From DASUPK01 sp033856335 (lineage in GTDB: Bacteria; Actinomycetota; Thermoleophilia; Solirubrobacterales; 70-9): a DNA stretch of 18,542 nucleotides. The notes beneath the pieces were generated by a model. It saw nothing but the letters and a program-made list of their open reading frames with translations. It was not told where the DNA came from and searched no databases. The DNA is taken from contig JAWVFG010000160.1 in NCBI GenBank assembly GCA_033856335.1, forward strand, positions 1-18,542, given 5' to 3'. How positions within the stretch are numbered: the first letter of the stretch is position 1; each line of letters starts with the position of its first letter. Positions 5,713 to 12,467 of this stretch are shown here, in pieces. The position numbers were made by a program, and so were the translations under genes.

Positions 5713-8099
5713 GCGGAAAGGCTATCCGCGCCGGCGCCCACCGTCCACCCGGAACCGTTCGCATCGATGTCGATCTCGCCCTGACGGTCGGTGCGGAGGG
5801 TCGGGACCTCGTGCGAGCGAAGCTCCGCGAGGGTCCGTTCGGTCGGGTGGCCATACGAGTTGCCTGCCCCAACGGAGATCACAGCGAGCTTCGGGACAGA
5901 CCGGTCCAGCAGTTCGCCCAGCCCCGCGTCCACCGAGCCGTGGTGGGCCACCTTGAGAACGTCGATGGGCCCAGGGTCCATCGGGACAGCCTCGGCCTCG
6001 GCGTCGCCCGTGAGCAGCATCGAGAAATGGCGCCACTGCGCCACCAGCACCAGGCAGAGAAGGTTGGGGTCCTCCCCGGTCTCGCCGAGCAGCTCGCGGG
6101 GCGGCCAGAGCGCGCTGAGGTGAAGCGCCCCCGAGTCGAGCTCGCCTCCCTCAGCGAGCCGGTAGGGCTCGGCGCCGGCGCCCAGCGCGAGGGCTCGCAG
6201 CCTGGGATCAGCACGGCCGTATACGACCCTGTCCACGCGCACCGAGTCCAGCAGCTCGCCGAGGTCACCCGCGTGGTCGGACTGATCGTGGCTGATCACG
6301 ATGGCGGCGAGCGAGCGAATCCCGAGCTCACGGAGCCGGTCCTCCACCCCATCGCCCGGCGGGCCCGTGTCGATCAGGATCGGATCTGCGGCGGGTGGGT
6401 CGAGCAGGATCGAGTCCCCCTGGCCGACGTCCAGGACGCGCACCACCAGGTCGCCCGCGGGATGCGTGGGCGTTGAAGCCGAGCCGAACGGCCAGGCCAG
6501 CAGGACGATGGCCACGAGAAGCAGCGCCAAAGCTGGGGCGGCGAGCGCCGCCCTCGGCCGGCGCCTTGCCTCACGCACTGGGTCCCGATCCGTTGCTCGC
6601 ACCTGGCGATTCAGGAGCCGGCGGATCAGGAGCTCCATCGCGGCCAGAAGCAATCCATACGCCGCGGCGACCGACCAGATCGACCCCAGGTGCACGGAGA
6701 GAAGGGCCCAATGGGGCGCGGCGAGCCAGTGCGCGATTTGGGCGATGTATGCGAGACAGAGCGAGTCCAGCCAATTGATGGGCTCCACCGGGATCAGCGG
6801 CAGCTGGCCCGCGATCCCGGCGAGCATGCCCAGCCACATGGCCGGGGCGACCGCGGGCAGGGCCAGCACGTTCGCGGGCAGAGCCGCCGGCGAGAACTGG
6901 TCGAAGGCCTCGGCCATCACCGGCGCGGTCGCCACGGTCGCAGCCACCGTGACCGCGGCTCCATCGACAAGGGCCCGGCGCACCGACCCGCGGGCCGCAC
7001 CGCCTGAGAGCGCGGACGCGAGTCGCCCCGCCCAGAGCATGATCCCGATCACCGCGGCGAAGCTGAGCTGCCAGCCGACGTCGCCATCCGTCCGCGGGTT
7101 GATGGCCAGCGTGATCGCGGCGGCCAGCAGCACCGCGTACCAACGCGAGCGCGGCCGGTCGGCGAGCGCGGCGATCAGCCCCGCCGCCCCCATCACCCCC
7201 GCCCGCTGGATCGATGGCCCGGCCCCCGTGACCGGCACGTAGATCGCGATCAGGCAGAGCGCCCCGACCAGCCGAGCGCGGAGCGTCAACCCGAGCAGCG
7301 CCAGCAGCGGCCAGGCGAGGACGCAGAGCAGGATCACGTTCTCGCCGCTGACGGCGAGGAGGTGGGTGAGATTCGACCGCTGGAAGTCGTTCCGCGTTCG
7401 CTGGTCGATTCGGTCGTCCTCCCCGAGCACGAAGCCGCGGGCCAGCGCCGACTCCCGCTCCGGCATGCCACGGCCCAGCGCCTCCTCCGCCCGGTCCCGG
7501 ACCCCGTCGATCCACCCCGAGATCCCGCCGCGACGGCCCGGCTTCGGCTCGATCCGGTCGGCTCGCAGCGTCATCGCGATCCCCTGGCGCTGCAGATATC
7601 CGGACCGCCAGGGCTCGGGGTTCTCCAACACACCCTGCGCGCTCACCTCGGAGCCGACCGGCAAATCGCTCACGGGCTCACGGGCGACCACCAGCACCCG
7701 CCCTGCCGGCGAGTCGACGCGCACGTCGACCTCGTCGCCATTGCGGCGCGGGACGCCGGCGACGAACCCATCGACCGTGGCCGGCATCCCGGGACGGGCC
7801 CGAAGGGCTCCGCCATCGATGGCATGCAGCCGAGCCCCACCGGCGAGCAGGCCGGCGAGTGCGGCCACCATCGCTATGACCACGAGCCAGGCGAGCGCGG
7901 CGGCCCGGCCACCAGCTCGCGGGCGCACCGCGGCGATGCCCATCGTGGCGATTGGAACGGCGCCGACCGCGCCGAGGGAAGGGGCCGGTTGGGCCAGGGG
8001 CGCCAGGGCGAGCCCCAGAGCGGCGCCTGCCAGTGTCGCGAAGCGCCACTCTCGCAGCCAGTGACTGCCTTCTCCCTGCGCTCCCGCGTCCGGTTTCAC
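5700..8099 (-). CDS. comEC: ComEC/Rec2 DNA-uptake channel with C-terminal metallo-beta-lactamase domain
   Basis: 799-residue membrane channel that passes transforming single-stranded DNA into the cytoplasm. It has N-terminal hydrophobic helices and an OB-like DUF4131 region (about residues 85-185: ATVDGFVAGVPRRNGDEVDV). The Competence domain (about 215-500) contains the hallmark NLTHLLAVSGENVILL and many membrane segments. A metallo-beta-lactamase-like domain occupies about 551-799, with LDVGQGDSILL, ISHDQSDHAGD (HxxxDH metal ligands), LLTGDAE, KVAHHGS and a late HPTERTL. The domain order is the standard full-length one. The start is GTG at 8099; an in-frame TGA lies immediately upstream, so no longer start is possible, and no Shine-Dalgarno is seen. 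The gene is on the same strand as comEA but separated from it by an opposite-strand small gene. Confidence 0.96.
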   Translation of the reverse strand: MKPDAGAQGEGSHWLREWRFATLAGAALGLALAPLAQPAPSLGAVGAVPIATMGIAAVRPRAGGRAAALAWLVVIAMVAALAGLLAGGARLHAIDGGALRARPGMPATVDGFVAGVPRRNGDEVDVRVDSPAGRVLVVAREPVSDLPVGSEVSAQGVLENPEPWRSGYLQRQGIAMTLRADRIEPKPGRRGGISGWIDGVRDRAEEALGRGMPERESALARGFVLGEDDRIDQRTRNDFQRSNLTHLLAVSGENVILLCVLAWPLLALLGLTLRARLVGALCLIAIYVPVTGAGPSIQRAGVMGAAGLIAALADRPRSRWYAVLLAAAITLAINPRTDGDVGWQLSFAAVIGIMLWAGRLASALSGGAARGSVRRALVDGAAVTVAATVATAPVMAEAFDQFSPAALPANVLALPAVAPAMWLGMLAGIAGQLPLIPVEPINWLDSLCLAYIAQIAHWLAAPHWALLSVHLGSIWSVAAAYGLLLAAMELLIRRLLNRQVRATDRDPVREARRRPRAALAAPALALLLVAIVLLAWPFGSASTPTHPAGDLVVRVLDVGQGDSILLDPPAADPILIDTGPPGDGVEDRLRELGIRSLAAIVISHDQSDHAGDLGELLDSVRVDRVVYGRADPRLRALALGAGAEPYRLAEGGELDSGALHLSALWPPRELLGETGEDPNLLCLVLVAQWRHFSMLLTGDAEAEAVPMDPGPIDVLKVAHHGSVDAGLGELLDRSVPKLAVISVGAGNSYGHPTERTLAELRSHEVPTLRTDRQGEIDIDANGSGWTVGAGADSLSAWDG

Positions 8100-8152
8100 T
8101 CAGTGGTCACGTGGTAAGCGCGGAGGAGCTGATCTTCGACGATGGAGGAGCG

Positions 8153-8356
8153 ATGACCAACCGCGAAAAAGAGAAGCGCGGTGCGGAACGACGCGCCCAA
8201 ACAGAGAAAGCCGCTCAGCGCCGGCTCGACAGGCGCCGGGCGGACATGCAAGCGGCCGAGGGCCACGCGGGCAGCGTCCCGCGCGGCAATCAGCAGCCCG
8301 AGCGGGACAACCTCGGCAATCGCCGGAACGAATGGGACCGGCTGCTCGGCCATTGA
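8153..8356 (+). CDS. Hypothetical small, highly charged protein between comEA and comEC
   Basis: 67-residue protein (MTNREKEKRGAERRAQTEKA...NEWDRLLGH), very rich in Arg, Glu, Gln and Asn, with a predicted helical first half (KAAQRRLDRRRADMQAA) and no membrane segment. No family was recognised. Evidence for translation: a strong GGAGG four bases before the ATG, GC-rich third positions (about 79%), and a stop followed by a strong hairpin. It lies opposite in strand to comEA and comEC, and its ATG is 53 bp from the comEC GTG, so the two starts are divergent. A 94-codon open frame on the other strand (8096-8380) fits between comEA and comEC, but it has poorer codon composition and no Shine-Dalgarno. 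Moderately sure that the plus-strand gene is the real one. Confidence 0.6.
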   Translation: MTNREKEKRGAERRAQTEKAAQRRLDRRRADMQAAEGHAGSVPRGNQQPERDNLGNRRNEWDRLLGH

Positions 8357-8375
8357 CCGTGTGCCCTGTCCGCCT

Positions 8376-8408
8376 GACACTCAGGGCTGTAGCGCGGCCC
8401 TGAGTGTC
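8376..8408. terminator. Bidirectional hairpin at the comEA 3' end
   Basis: GACACTCAGGGC (8376-8387) and GCCCTGAGTGTC (8397-8408) form a perfect 12-bp stem with a 9-nt loop. The hairpin overlaps the comEA stop codon (8381-8383) and begins 19 bp after the stop of the convergent small gene. No T-tract follows on either strand. It is probably a shared terminator, which would mean comEC has its own promoter. Confidence 0.7.
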
Positions 8409-8974
8409 TCCATGGTGGACGGGCCGATGCCGTCGACCTCGTCGAGCTGGTTGATCGAGGAGAGCCCACCGCGCTGGTCGCGGAACTCGATGATCTTCTG
8501 AGCCGTGACCGGGCCGATGCCGTCGATGCCATCGAGTTGCTCGACGGTCGCGCTTCCGAGGCTGATCGGCCCTGTCTGCCCACCGGCGCCTGAGCTCGCG
8601 GCGGCCGCCCCGGGACCGGGGACGACCACCTGCTGGCCGTCGCTGAGCCGGGCCGCCAGGTTGATCGCGTCCTGACTCGCACCGCCGGCGAATCCGCCCG
8701 CGCGCCTGACCGCGTCCGTCACCCGTGAGCCGGCGGGAAGCCGGTAGACGCCAGGCCGCCGAACGTCGCCGGCGACGTGCACCACGACATCCCTGGTCCC
8801 CTCGGCGGGGTGAGAGGAGTCCGCCGCAAAGCTCACCTCCGCCCCACCGGTCGACCCTCCACCGCTCGAGCGAATCCAGCGAGCGCCGATCATGAGGACG
8901 GCGACCGCGATGGCCCCGTAGACGAGGAGTTGAGAGCGGCTCAGCTCGGGCACTTGCCGAGGCTCACCGCGCAC
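8381..8974 (-). CDS. comEA: ComEA-type DNA receptor with SLBB and helix-hairpin-helix domains
   Basis: 197-residue membrane-anchored DNA-binding protein that captures DNA for ComEC. Residues about 15-33 are one hydrophobic anchor (QLLVYGAIAVAVLMIGARWI), followed by a Gly/Ser linker. Residues about 62-121 are an SLBB domain (VVVHVAGDVRRPGVYRLPAG ... INLAARLSDGQQVVVP). Residues about 133-196 are the tandem helix-hairpin-helix DNA-binding region, with IDGIGPVTAQKIIEFR and VDGIGPSTMETL. Domain order and length match Gram-positive ComEA. The start is GTG at 8974; an in-frame GTG at 8953 is an alternative, and neither has a good Shine-Dalgarno. It lies 53 bp downstream of the acylphosphatase gene. 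Confidence 0.93.
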   Translation of the reverse strand: MRGEPRQVPELSRSQLLVYGAIAVAVLMIGARWIRSSGGGSTGGAEVSFAADSSHPAEGTRDVVVHVAGDVRRPGVYRLPAGSRVTDAVRRAGGFAGGASQDAINLAARLSDGQQVVVPGPGAAAASSGAGGQTGPISLGSATVEQLDGIDGIGPVTAQKIIEFRDQRGGLSSINQLDEVDGIGPSTMETLRAALQP

Positions 8975-9001
8975 CCTGCGCGGGATCAGCCCGATTCGTG
9001 A

Positions 9002-9020
9002 CGGATCGGCGACCGATCCG
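9002..9020. other. Hairpin between acylphosphatase and comEA
   Basis: CGGATCGG-CGA-CCGATCCG is a perfect 8-bp inverted repeat with a 3-nt loop in the 53-bp gap before comEA. No T-tract follows. It could attenuate read-through into comEA or stabilise the upstream mRNA; function unproven. Confidence 0.5.
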
Positions 9021-9027
9021 GGTCAGC

Positions 9028-9294
9028 TCAACGAACCTCGAAGCCGGCCAGGCCCTCCGGCCGCTCCTCCTCCACCTCGACCGATGCGACGTCGGCCCGA
9101 CTCGGCCCGCGGCGGCAGAACTCGACCAGCGCGTCAACGGCATCAGGATCTCCCTCGAAGACCGCCTCGACCGACCCGTCCCGCGTGTTGCGAACCCACC
9201 CGGAGACCCCGGCCGATTCGGCACGGCGTCGCGTCGTGTCCCGAAAGAAGACTCCCTGTACCCGCCCGCTGACGACGACCCGCCTGCGGGTCAG
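9028..9294 (-). CDS. acyP: Acylphosphatase, apparently initiated at CTG
   Basis: 88-residue enzyme that hydrolyses the carboxyl-phosphate bond of acyl phosphates. The core is unmistakable: RVQGVFFRDTTRRRAESAGV with catalytic Arg18, then GWVRNTRDGSVEAVFEGDP with catalytic Asn36, ending GLAGFEVR. There is no ATG, GTG or TTG in this frame between the upstream in-frame stop (about 9372) and the core. The only plausible initiator is CTG at 9294, which gives the normal family length (LTRRRVVVSGRVQG). AGAGGA lies 8 nt before it, inside the 3' end of the cupin gene, whose stop is 4 bp upstream. A GACCCGC/GCGGGTC inverted repeat (9277-9292) abuts the start codon. Alternatives are a sequencing error or an initiation mode not visible here. 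It is probably co-transcribed with leuS and the cupin gene. Confidence 0.88.
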   Translation of the reverse strand: MTRRRVVVSGRVQGVFFRDTTRRRAESAGVSGWVRNTRDGSVEAVFEGDPDAVDALVEFCRRGPSRADVASVEVEEERPEGLAGFEVR

Positions 9295-9298
9295 GCGA

Positions 9299-9697
9299 CT
9301 AGTCCTCTTCGTCGTACTCGGAGGCCGCGCCCGCCGCGACCGTGCGCCCGAAGACCTCCGAGGACGTCACCGGAGGTGACTGGACCGAAACGCAGCAGAG
9401 GTCGGCGGAGCCGCCGTTGGCGATGGAGTGATCGGTAGCCGGCGGGACCAGGACCAGATCACCCGACGCGACCTCCTGGGTGTCGCCGGCGACCGTCATC
9501 GTGCCGTTCCCGCTCACCACGATGTAGACCTGCTCCGCCTCCTCGTGCGAGTGGAGCTCCTGGTCGATGCCCGCAGGGACCTCCAGCCAGGTCACTGACA
9601 TGTTGCGGGAGCCGAGCTCCCCGGCGTCCATGAGGATGTGATTGCGGAGCCTGTGCCACTCCTCGGTGGGAGCGTCCGCGAGCCGCCTGACCAGCAC
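9299..9697 (-). CDS. Single-domain cupin protein
   Basis: 132-residue small beta-barrel protein. Cupin motif 1 is ELHSHEEAEQVYIVVSGNG (the His-x-His ... Glu metal ligands) and motif 2 is GDLVLVPPATDHSIANGG (with the His ligand), so a metal site is likely. The substrate cannot be inferred; such proteins range from isomerases and dioxygenases to small-molecule binders. The C-terminus is acidic (EYDEED). The start is GTG at 9697 with AAAGG weakly placed before it; an internal ATG (HILMDAG) is a less likely start. It lies 18 bp after leuS and 4 bp before the acylphosphatase start on the same strand, so it probably belongs to a leuS-led operon. Confidence 0.88.
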   Translation of the reverse strand: MLVRRLADAPTEEWHRLRNHILMDAGELGSRNMSVTWLEVPAGIDQELHSHEEAEQVYIVVSGNGTMTVAGDTQEVASGDLVLVPPATDHSIANGGSADLCCVSVQSPPVTSSEVFGRTVAAGAASEYDEED

Positions 9698-9715
9698 GTC
9701 GGCCTTTCTAGCAGA

Positions 9716-12316
9716 TCAGCCTTTTACGACCAAGTTGACCAGGCGGCCCGGGACGACGATCTCCTTGGCGATCGCCTTCCCGTCGAGGTGGCGCTGGACG
9801 TTCTCACTCGACTTGGCGAGATCGAGCAGCTCCTCCTCGGCGGTGTCGGAAGCCACCTCGACCCGGTCTCGCAGCTTGCCATTCACCTGGACGACCAGCA
9901 TGTAGGTGTCGCGCTCGAGCAGATCGGGGTCGGCCTCCGGCCAGGGCTGCTCCCAGACCCGCTCCCCGGCCAGCCACTCGTAGACCTCCGAGCAGAGATG
10001 CGGGGCGAATGGGAAGAGCAGCGACGCAGCGGTCGAGGTCGCGAAGCGCACGGCGGCTGCACCGGTCGTCGTGCCAGGGGACTCCTCAGGCGAAGCCGAG
10101 GAGCCACCCGTTTGGCTCAGGAGGCCGTCCTTGAGCCGGTAGATGTCATTGACCAGCTCCATCACCGCCGCGATCGCGGTGTTGAATTGAAAGCGGGGCT
10201 CGATGTCGCGCGTCGCCTTGTCGATCGCCCAGTGAGCCTTGGCCAGCAGCTCCCTCGCCTCCTCGGCGGCGCCATCGGTCGAGCCACCTGATTCGGTCCG
10301 GTCGGCGACCTCCCGGCCGAGGCGCCAGAGGCGGGCGAGGAACCGGAAGATCCCTTCGACCCCCTCGTCCGACCAGTCGCCGCCCTTGATCGGCGGGCCC
10401 ATGAAGCAGATGTAGGTACGCAGCGAGTCCGCGCCGAAGCGCTCGACGTACTCGGCCGGGCTCACCGTGTTGCCGCGGGACTTGGACATCGTCGCCCCGT
10501 CCCGGGTGATCATGCCCTGGGTGAAGAGATTGGCGAAGGGCTCGCGCGCCTCCAGCAGCCCGATGTCGTGCAGCGCCTTGGTGAAGAAGCGCGCGTACAT
10601 CAGGTGGAGGATCGCGTGCTCGACGCCTCCGATGTACTGGTCCACCGGCATCCAGTAGTCGGCCACGTCGCGGGCCCAGCACTCCTCGTCGTTGCGCGAG
10701 TCGAGGTAACGGAGGAAGTACCAGGAGGAGTCGACGAAGGTGTCCATCGTGTCGGTCTCGCGGCTGGCCTCGCCGCCACAGGACGGACACTCGGTCCGGA
10801 CCCAGTCCTCGGCTGCCGCCAGCGGGCTCTTGCCCTTGGGCGCGTACTCCTCGATGTCTGGGAGCAGCACGGGCAGCTGGTCCTCGGGGACGGGGACCGT
10901 GCCGCACTCGTCGCAATAGAGGATCGGGATGGGGGCGCCCCAGTAGCGCTGGCGCGAGACGAGCCAATCTCGCAGGCGGAAGTTGACCGCCGACTTGCCG
11001 CGATCCTCGGAGGCCAGCCATTCGACGATCTCCTCGTGGGCCTCGCGGTTGTCCTTGCCGTCGAAGCGACCCGAGTTGACCATCCGGCCGTCGCCCGAGT
11101 ACGGAAGCCCCTCGTCGTCGTTGGTGCGAGGGGGCTCCGCAGGCGAAGCCGAGGAGCCACCCGTTTCATCAGGGCGGTCGGTTCCCTCGATCACCCGGCG
11201 GATCGGGAGGTCGTACGCCTTGGCGAACTCGTAGTCGCGCTCGTCGTGCGCAGGGACCGCCATGATCGCCCCCGTGCCGTACTCCATCAGGACGTAGTCC
11301 GCGACGAACATCGGGATCCGCTCGCTGTTCACGGGGTTGACCACCTCGCGGCCGAGGGGCACACCGGTCTTCTGGTGCTCCTCGTCGGCGCGCTCCTCGG
11401 CAGAGGCGCGAGCCGACGCGTTGACGTAGTCCCGGACCGCCTCCTCATGCTCGGTGCCCGCCGCCAATCGCTCCACCTCCGGATGCTCGGGGGCGAGGAC
11501 GAAGAAGGTGGCCCCGAAGAGCGTGTCGGGCCGGGTTGTGAAGACCGGGAAGTCGAGGGCGGGCTCCTCGCAGGTGAAGATCACCTCGGCCCCCTCGGAG
11601 CGACCGATCCAGTTGCGCTGCATGGTGATCACGTTCTCGGGCCAGGAGTCGAGCAGCTCGAAGTCATCGAGCAGCTGCTGGGCGTACTCGGTGATCCGGA
11701 AGAACCACTGCTCCAGCTGACGCAGGACCACCAACGTCCCGCAGCGCTCGCAGTGCCCGTCGATCACCTGCTCGTTGGCGAGCACGGTCTGGTCCTTGGG
11801 GCACCAGTGGACGGGTGCCTCGTGCCGGCGGGCCAGCCCGCGCTCGTACAGCTTCAGGAAGATCCACTGGGTCCAGCGGTAGTAGGAGGGCTCGTGTGTC
11901 CCGAGCTCGCGCGACCAGTCGATCGAGATGCCCCAGCGCTTGAACTGCTCGCGGAACGAGGCGATCGACTTCTCGGTGGCGTCCCGGGGGTGCTCCCCGG
12001 TCTGGATGGCGTTGTTCTCGGCGGGCAGGCCGAACGCGTCGTAGCCCATCGGGTGCACCACGCTGTAGCCGCGGCGGCGCCGGAAATGTGCGATCGCATC
12101 GCCGACCGAGTACGTCTTCAGGTGCCCGACGTGCGGCTCTCCCGAGGGGTAGGGCAGCATCTCGAGCACATAGCTCTTGGGCACGGAATCGTCGAACTCC
12201 GGGGACCCGGGGTTGGCCACCACCCAGGTGTTCTCGGCATCCCAGACGAGCTGCCACTTGCGTTCGATCGCCTGCGGGTCGTAGCGCTCGGCTTCGGATG
12301 CTGAATCGGCCATCAC
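9716..12316 (-). CDS. leuS: Leucyl-tRNA synthetase with two repeat-derived insertions
   Basis: 866-residue class I synthetase that charges tRNA-Leu. The HIGH motif is HVGH in PYPSGEPHVGHLKTYSVGDA and the KMSKS motif is TMSKS in RDGATMSKSRGN. The CP1 editing domain carries the usual AVPAHDERDYEFA region. Cysteine pairs (CPKD...CERC, CDECG, CPSCGG) suggest zinc sites. Residues 385-398 (TGGSSASPAEPPRT) and 736-749 (TGGSSASPEESPGT) are encoded by in-frame 42-bp hairpin repeats. From memory of E. coli LeuRS, these fall in a CP1 loop and an anticodon-domain loop. The start is GTG 12316 or, more likely, the adjacent ATG 12313. There is no Shine-Dalgarno, but TAGACT lies 9 nt before the ATG. It leads the cupin, acyP and comEA series. 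Confidence 0.97.
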   Translation of the reverse strand: MMADSASEAERYDPQAIERKWQLVWDAENTWVVANPGSPEFDDSVPKSYVLEMLPYPSGEPHVGHLKTYSVGDAIAHFRRRRGYSVVHPMGYDAFGLPAENNAIQTGEHPRDATEKSIASFREQFKRWGISIDWSRELGTHEPSYYRWTQWIFLKLYERGLARRHEAPVHWCPKDQTVLANEQVIDGHCERCGTLVVLRQLEQWFFRITEYAQQLLDDFELLDSWPENVITMQRNWIGRSEGAEVIFTCEEPALDFPVFTTRPDTLFGATFFVLAPEHPEVERLAAGTEHEEAVRDYVNASARASAEERADEEHQKTGVPLGREVVNPVNSERIPMFVADYVLMEYGTGAIMAVPAHDERDYEFAKAYDLPIRRVIEGTDRPDETGGSSASPAEPPRTNDDEGLPYSGDGRMVNSGRFDGKDNREAHEEIVEWLASEDRGKSAVNFRLRDWLVSRQRYWGAPIPILYCDECGTVPVPEDQLPVLLPDIEEYAPKGKSPLAAAEDWVRTECPSCGGEASRETDTMDTFVDSSWYFLRYLDSRNDEECWARDVADYWMPVDQYIGGVEHAILHLMYARFFTKALHDIGLLEAREPFANLFTQGMITRDGATMSKSRGNTVSPAEYVERFGADSLRTYICFMGPPIKGGDWSDEGVEGIFRFLARLWRLGREVADRTESGGSTDGAAEEARELLAKAHWAIDKATRDIEPRFQFNTAIAAVMELVNDIYRLKDGLLSQTGGSSASPEESPGTTTGAAAVRFATSTAASLLFPFAPHLCSEVYEWLAGERVWEQPWPEADPDLLERDTYMLVVQVNGKLRDRVEVASDTAEEELLDLAKSSENVQRHLDGKAIAKEIVVPGRLVNLVVKG
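10071..10112 (-). repeat. 42-bp hairpin repeat, copy C (in leuS anticodon-domain region)
   Basis: Sense orientation in leuS. Exactly 14 codons, read as TGGSSASPEESPGT. The invariant 13-mer CTCCTCGGCTTCG is present. The stem GGCTCC pairs with GGAGTC, the second pair being G-U, with extra inner pairs from CTC/GAG. It differs from copy D at 3 of 42 positions. Confidence 0.87.
11124..11165 (-). repeat. 42-bp hairpin repeat, copy D (in leuS editing-domain region)
   Basis: Sense orientation in leuS, read as TGGSSASPAEPPRT. The stem GGCTCC/GGAGCC is fully paired and flanked by GGG/CCC, with the GGCTTCGCC tip. It is placed between IEGTDRPDE and the conserved YSGDGRMVNSG segment. This is the best-formed copy and the closest to the family consensus. 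Confidence 0.87.
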
Positions 12317-12322
12317 CGGCTG

Positions 12323-12328
12323 AGTCTA
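12323..12328 (-). promoter_or_regulatory. Candidate -10 element (TAGACT) of leuS, leaderless arrangement
   Basis: On the minus strand CGTAGACTC is followed by six bases and then the GTG/ATG pair of leuS. The usual -10 to start-point distance puts the transcription start at or next to the GTG at 12316, giving a leaderless mRNA. No convincing -35 is seen. The same 9-mer lies before holA. Confidence 0.5.
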
Positions 12329-12384
12329 CGAAGAGCCCGCCGGACCACTTGGGTCGGCGACGGGCGAAGGCGTGGCATACATAG

Positions 12385-12439
12385 GTCAATTGACGTAGGC
12401 AGATGACGTACCTGACCCAGCGCCTGCTGGGGGTACAGT
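12385..12439 (+). promoter_or_regulatory. Promoter/operator region of the XRE-MEDS gene
   Basis: The region contains the perfect palindrome GTCAATTGAC (12385-12394), a direct repeat of TGACGTA (12391-12397 and 12404-12410), the inverted repeat CCCAGC-GCCT-GCTGGG (12416-12431) and a TACAGT -10 candidate (12434-12439). A start point near 12446 leaves a short leader with AGGAGG (12457-12462). The dyad next to the -10 is a plausible autoregulatory operator. The -35 is unclear. Confidence 0.45.
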
Positions 12440-12467
12440 GGCGATGCGCGGGTATCAGGAGGATCTG

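Noticed and set aside
8096..8380. 94-codon minus-strand frame between comEA and comEC as the real gene
   Set aside because: Third-position GC is lower than in the plus-strand alternative, it has no Shine-Dalgarno, and its reading looks like a reverse shadow. Kept as a point in the findings because of its exact fit between the genes.
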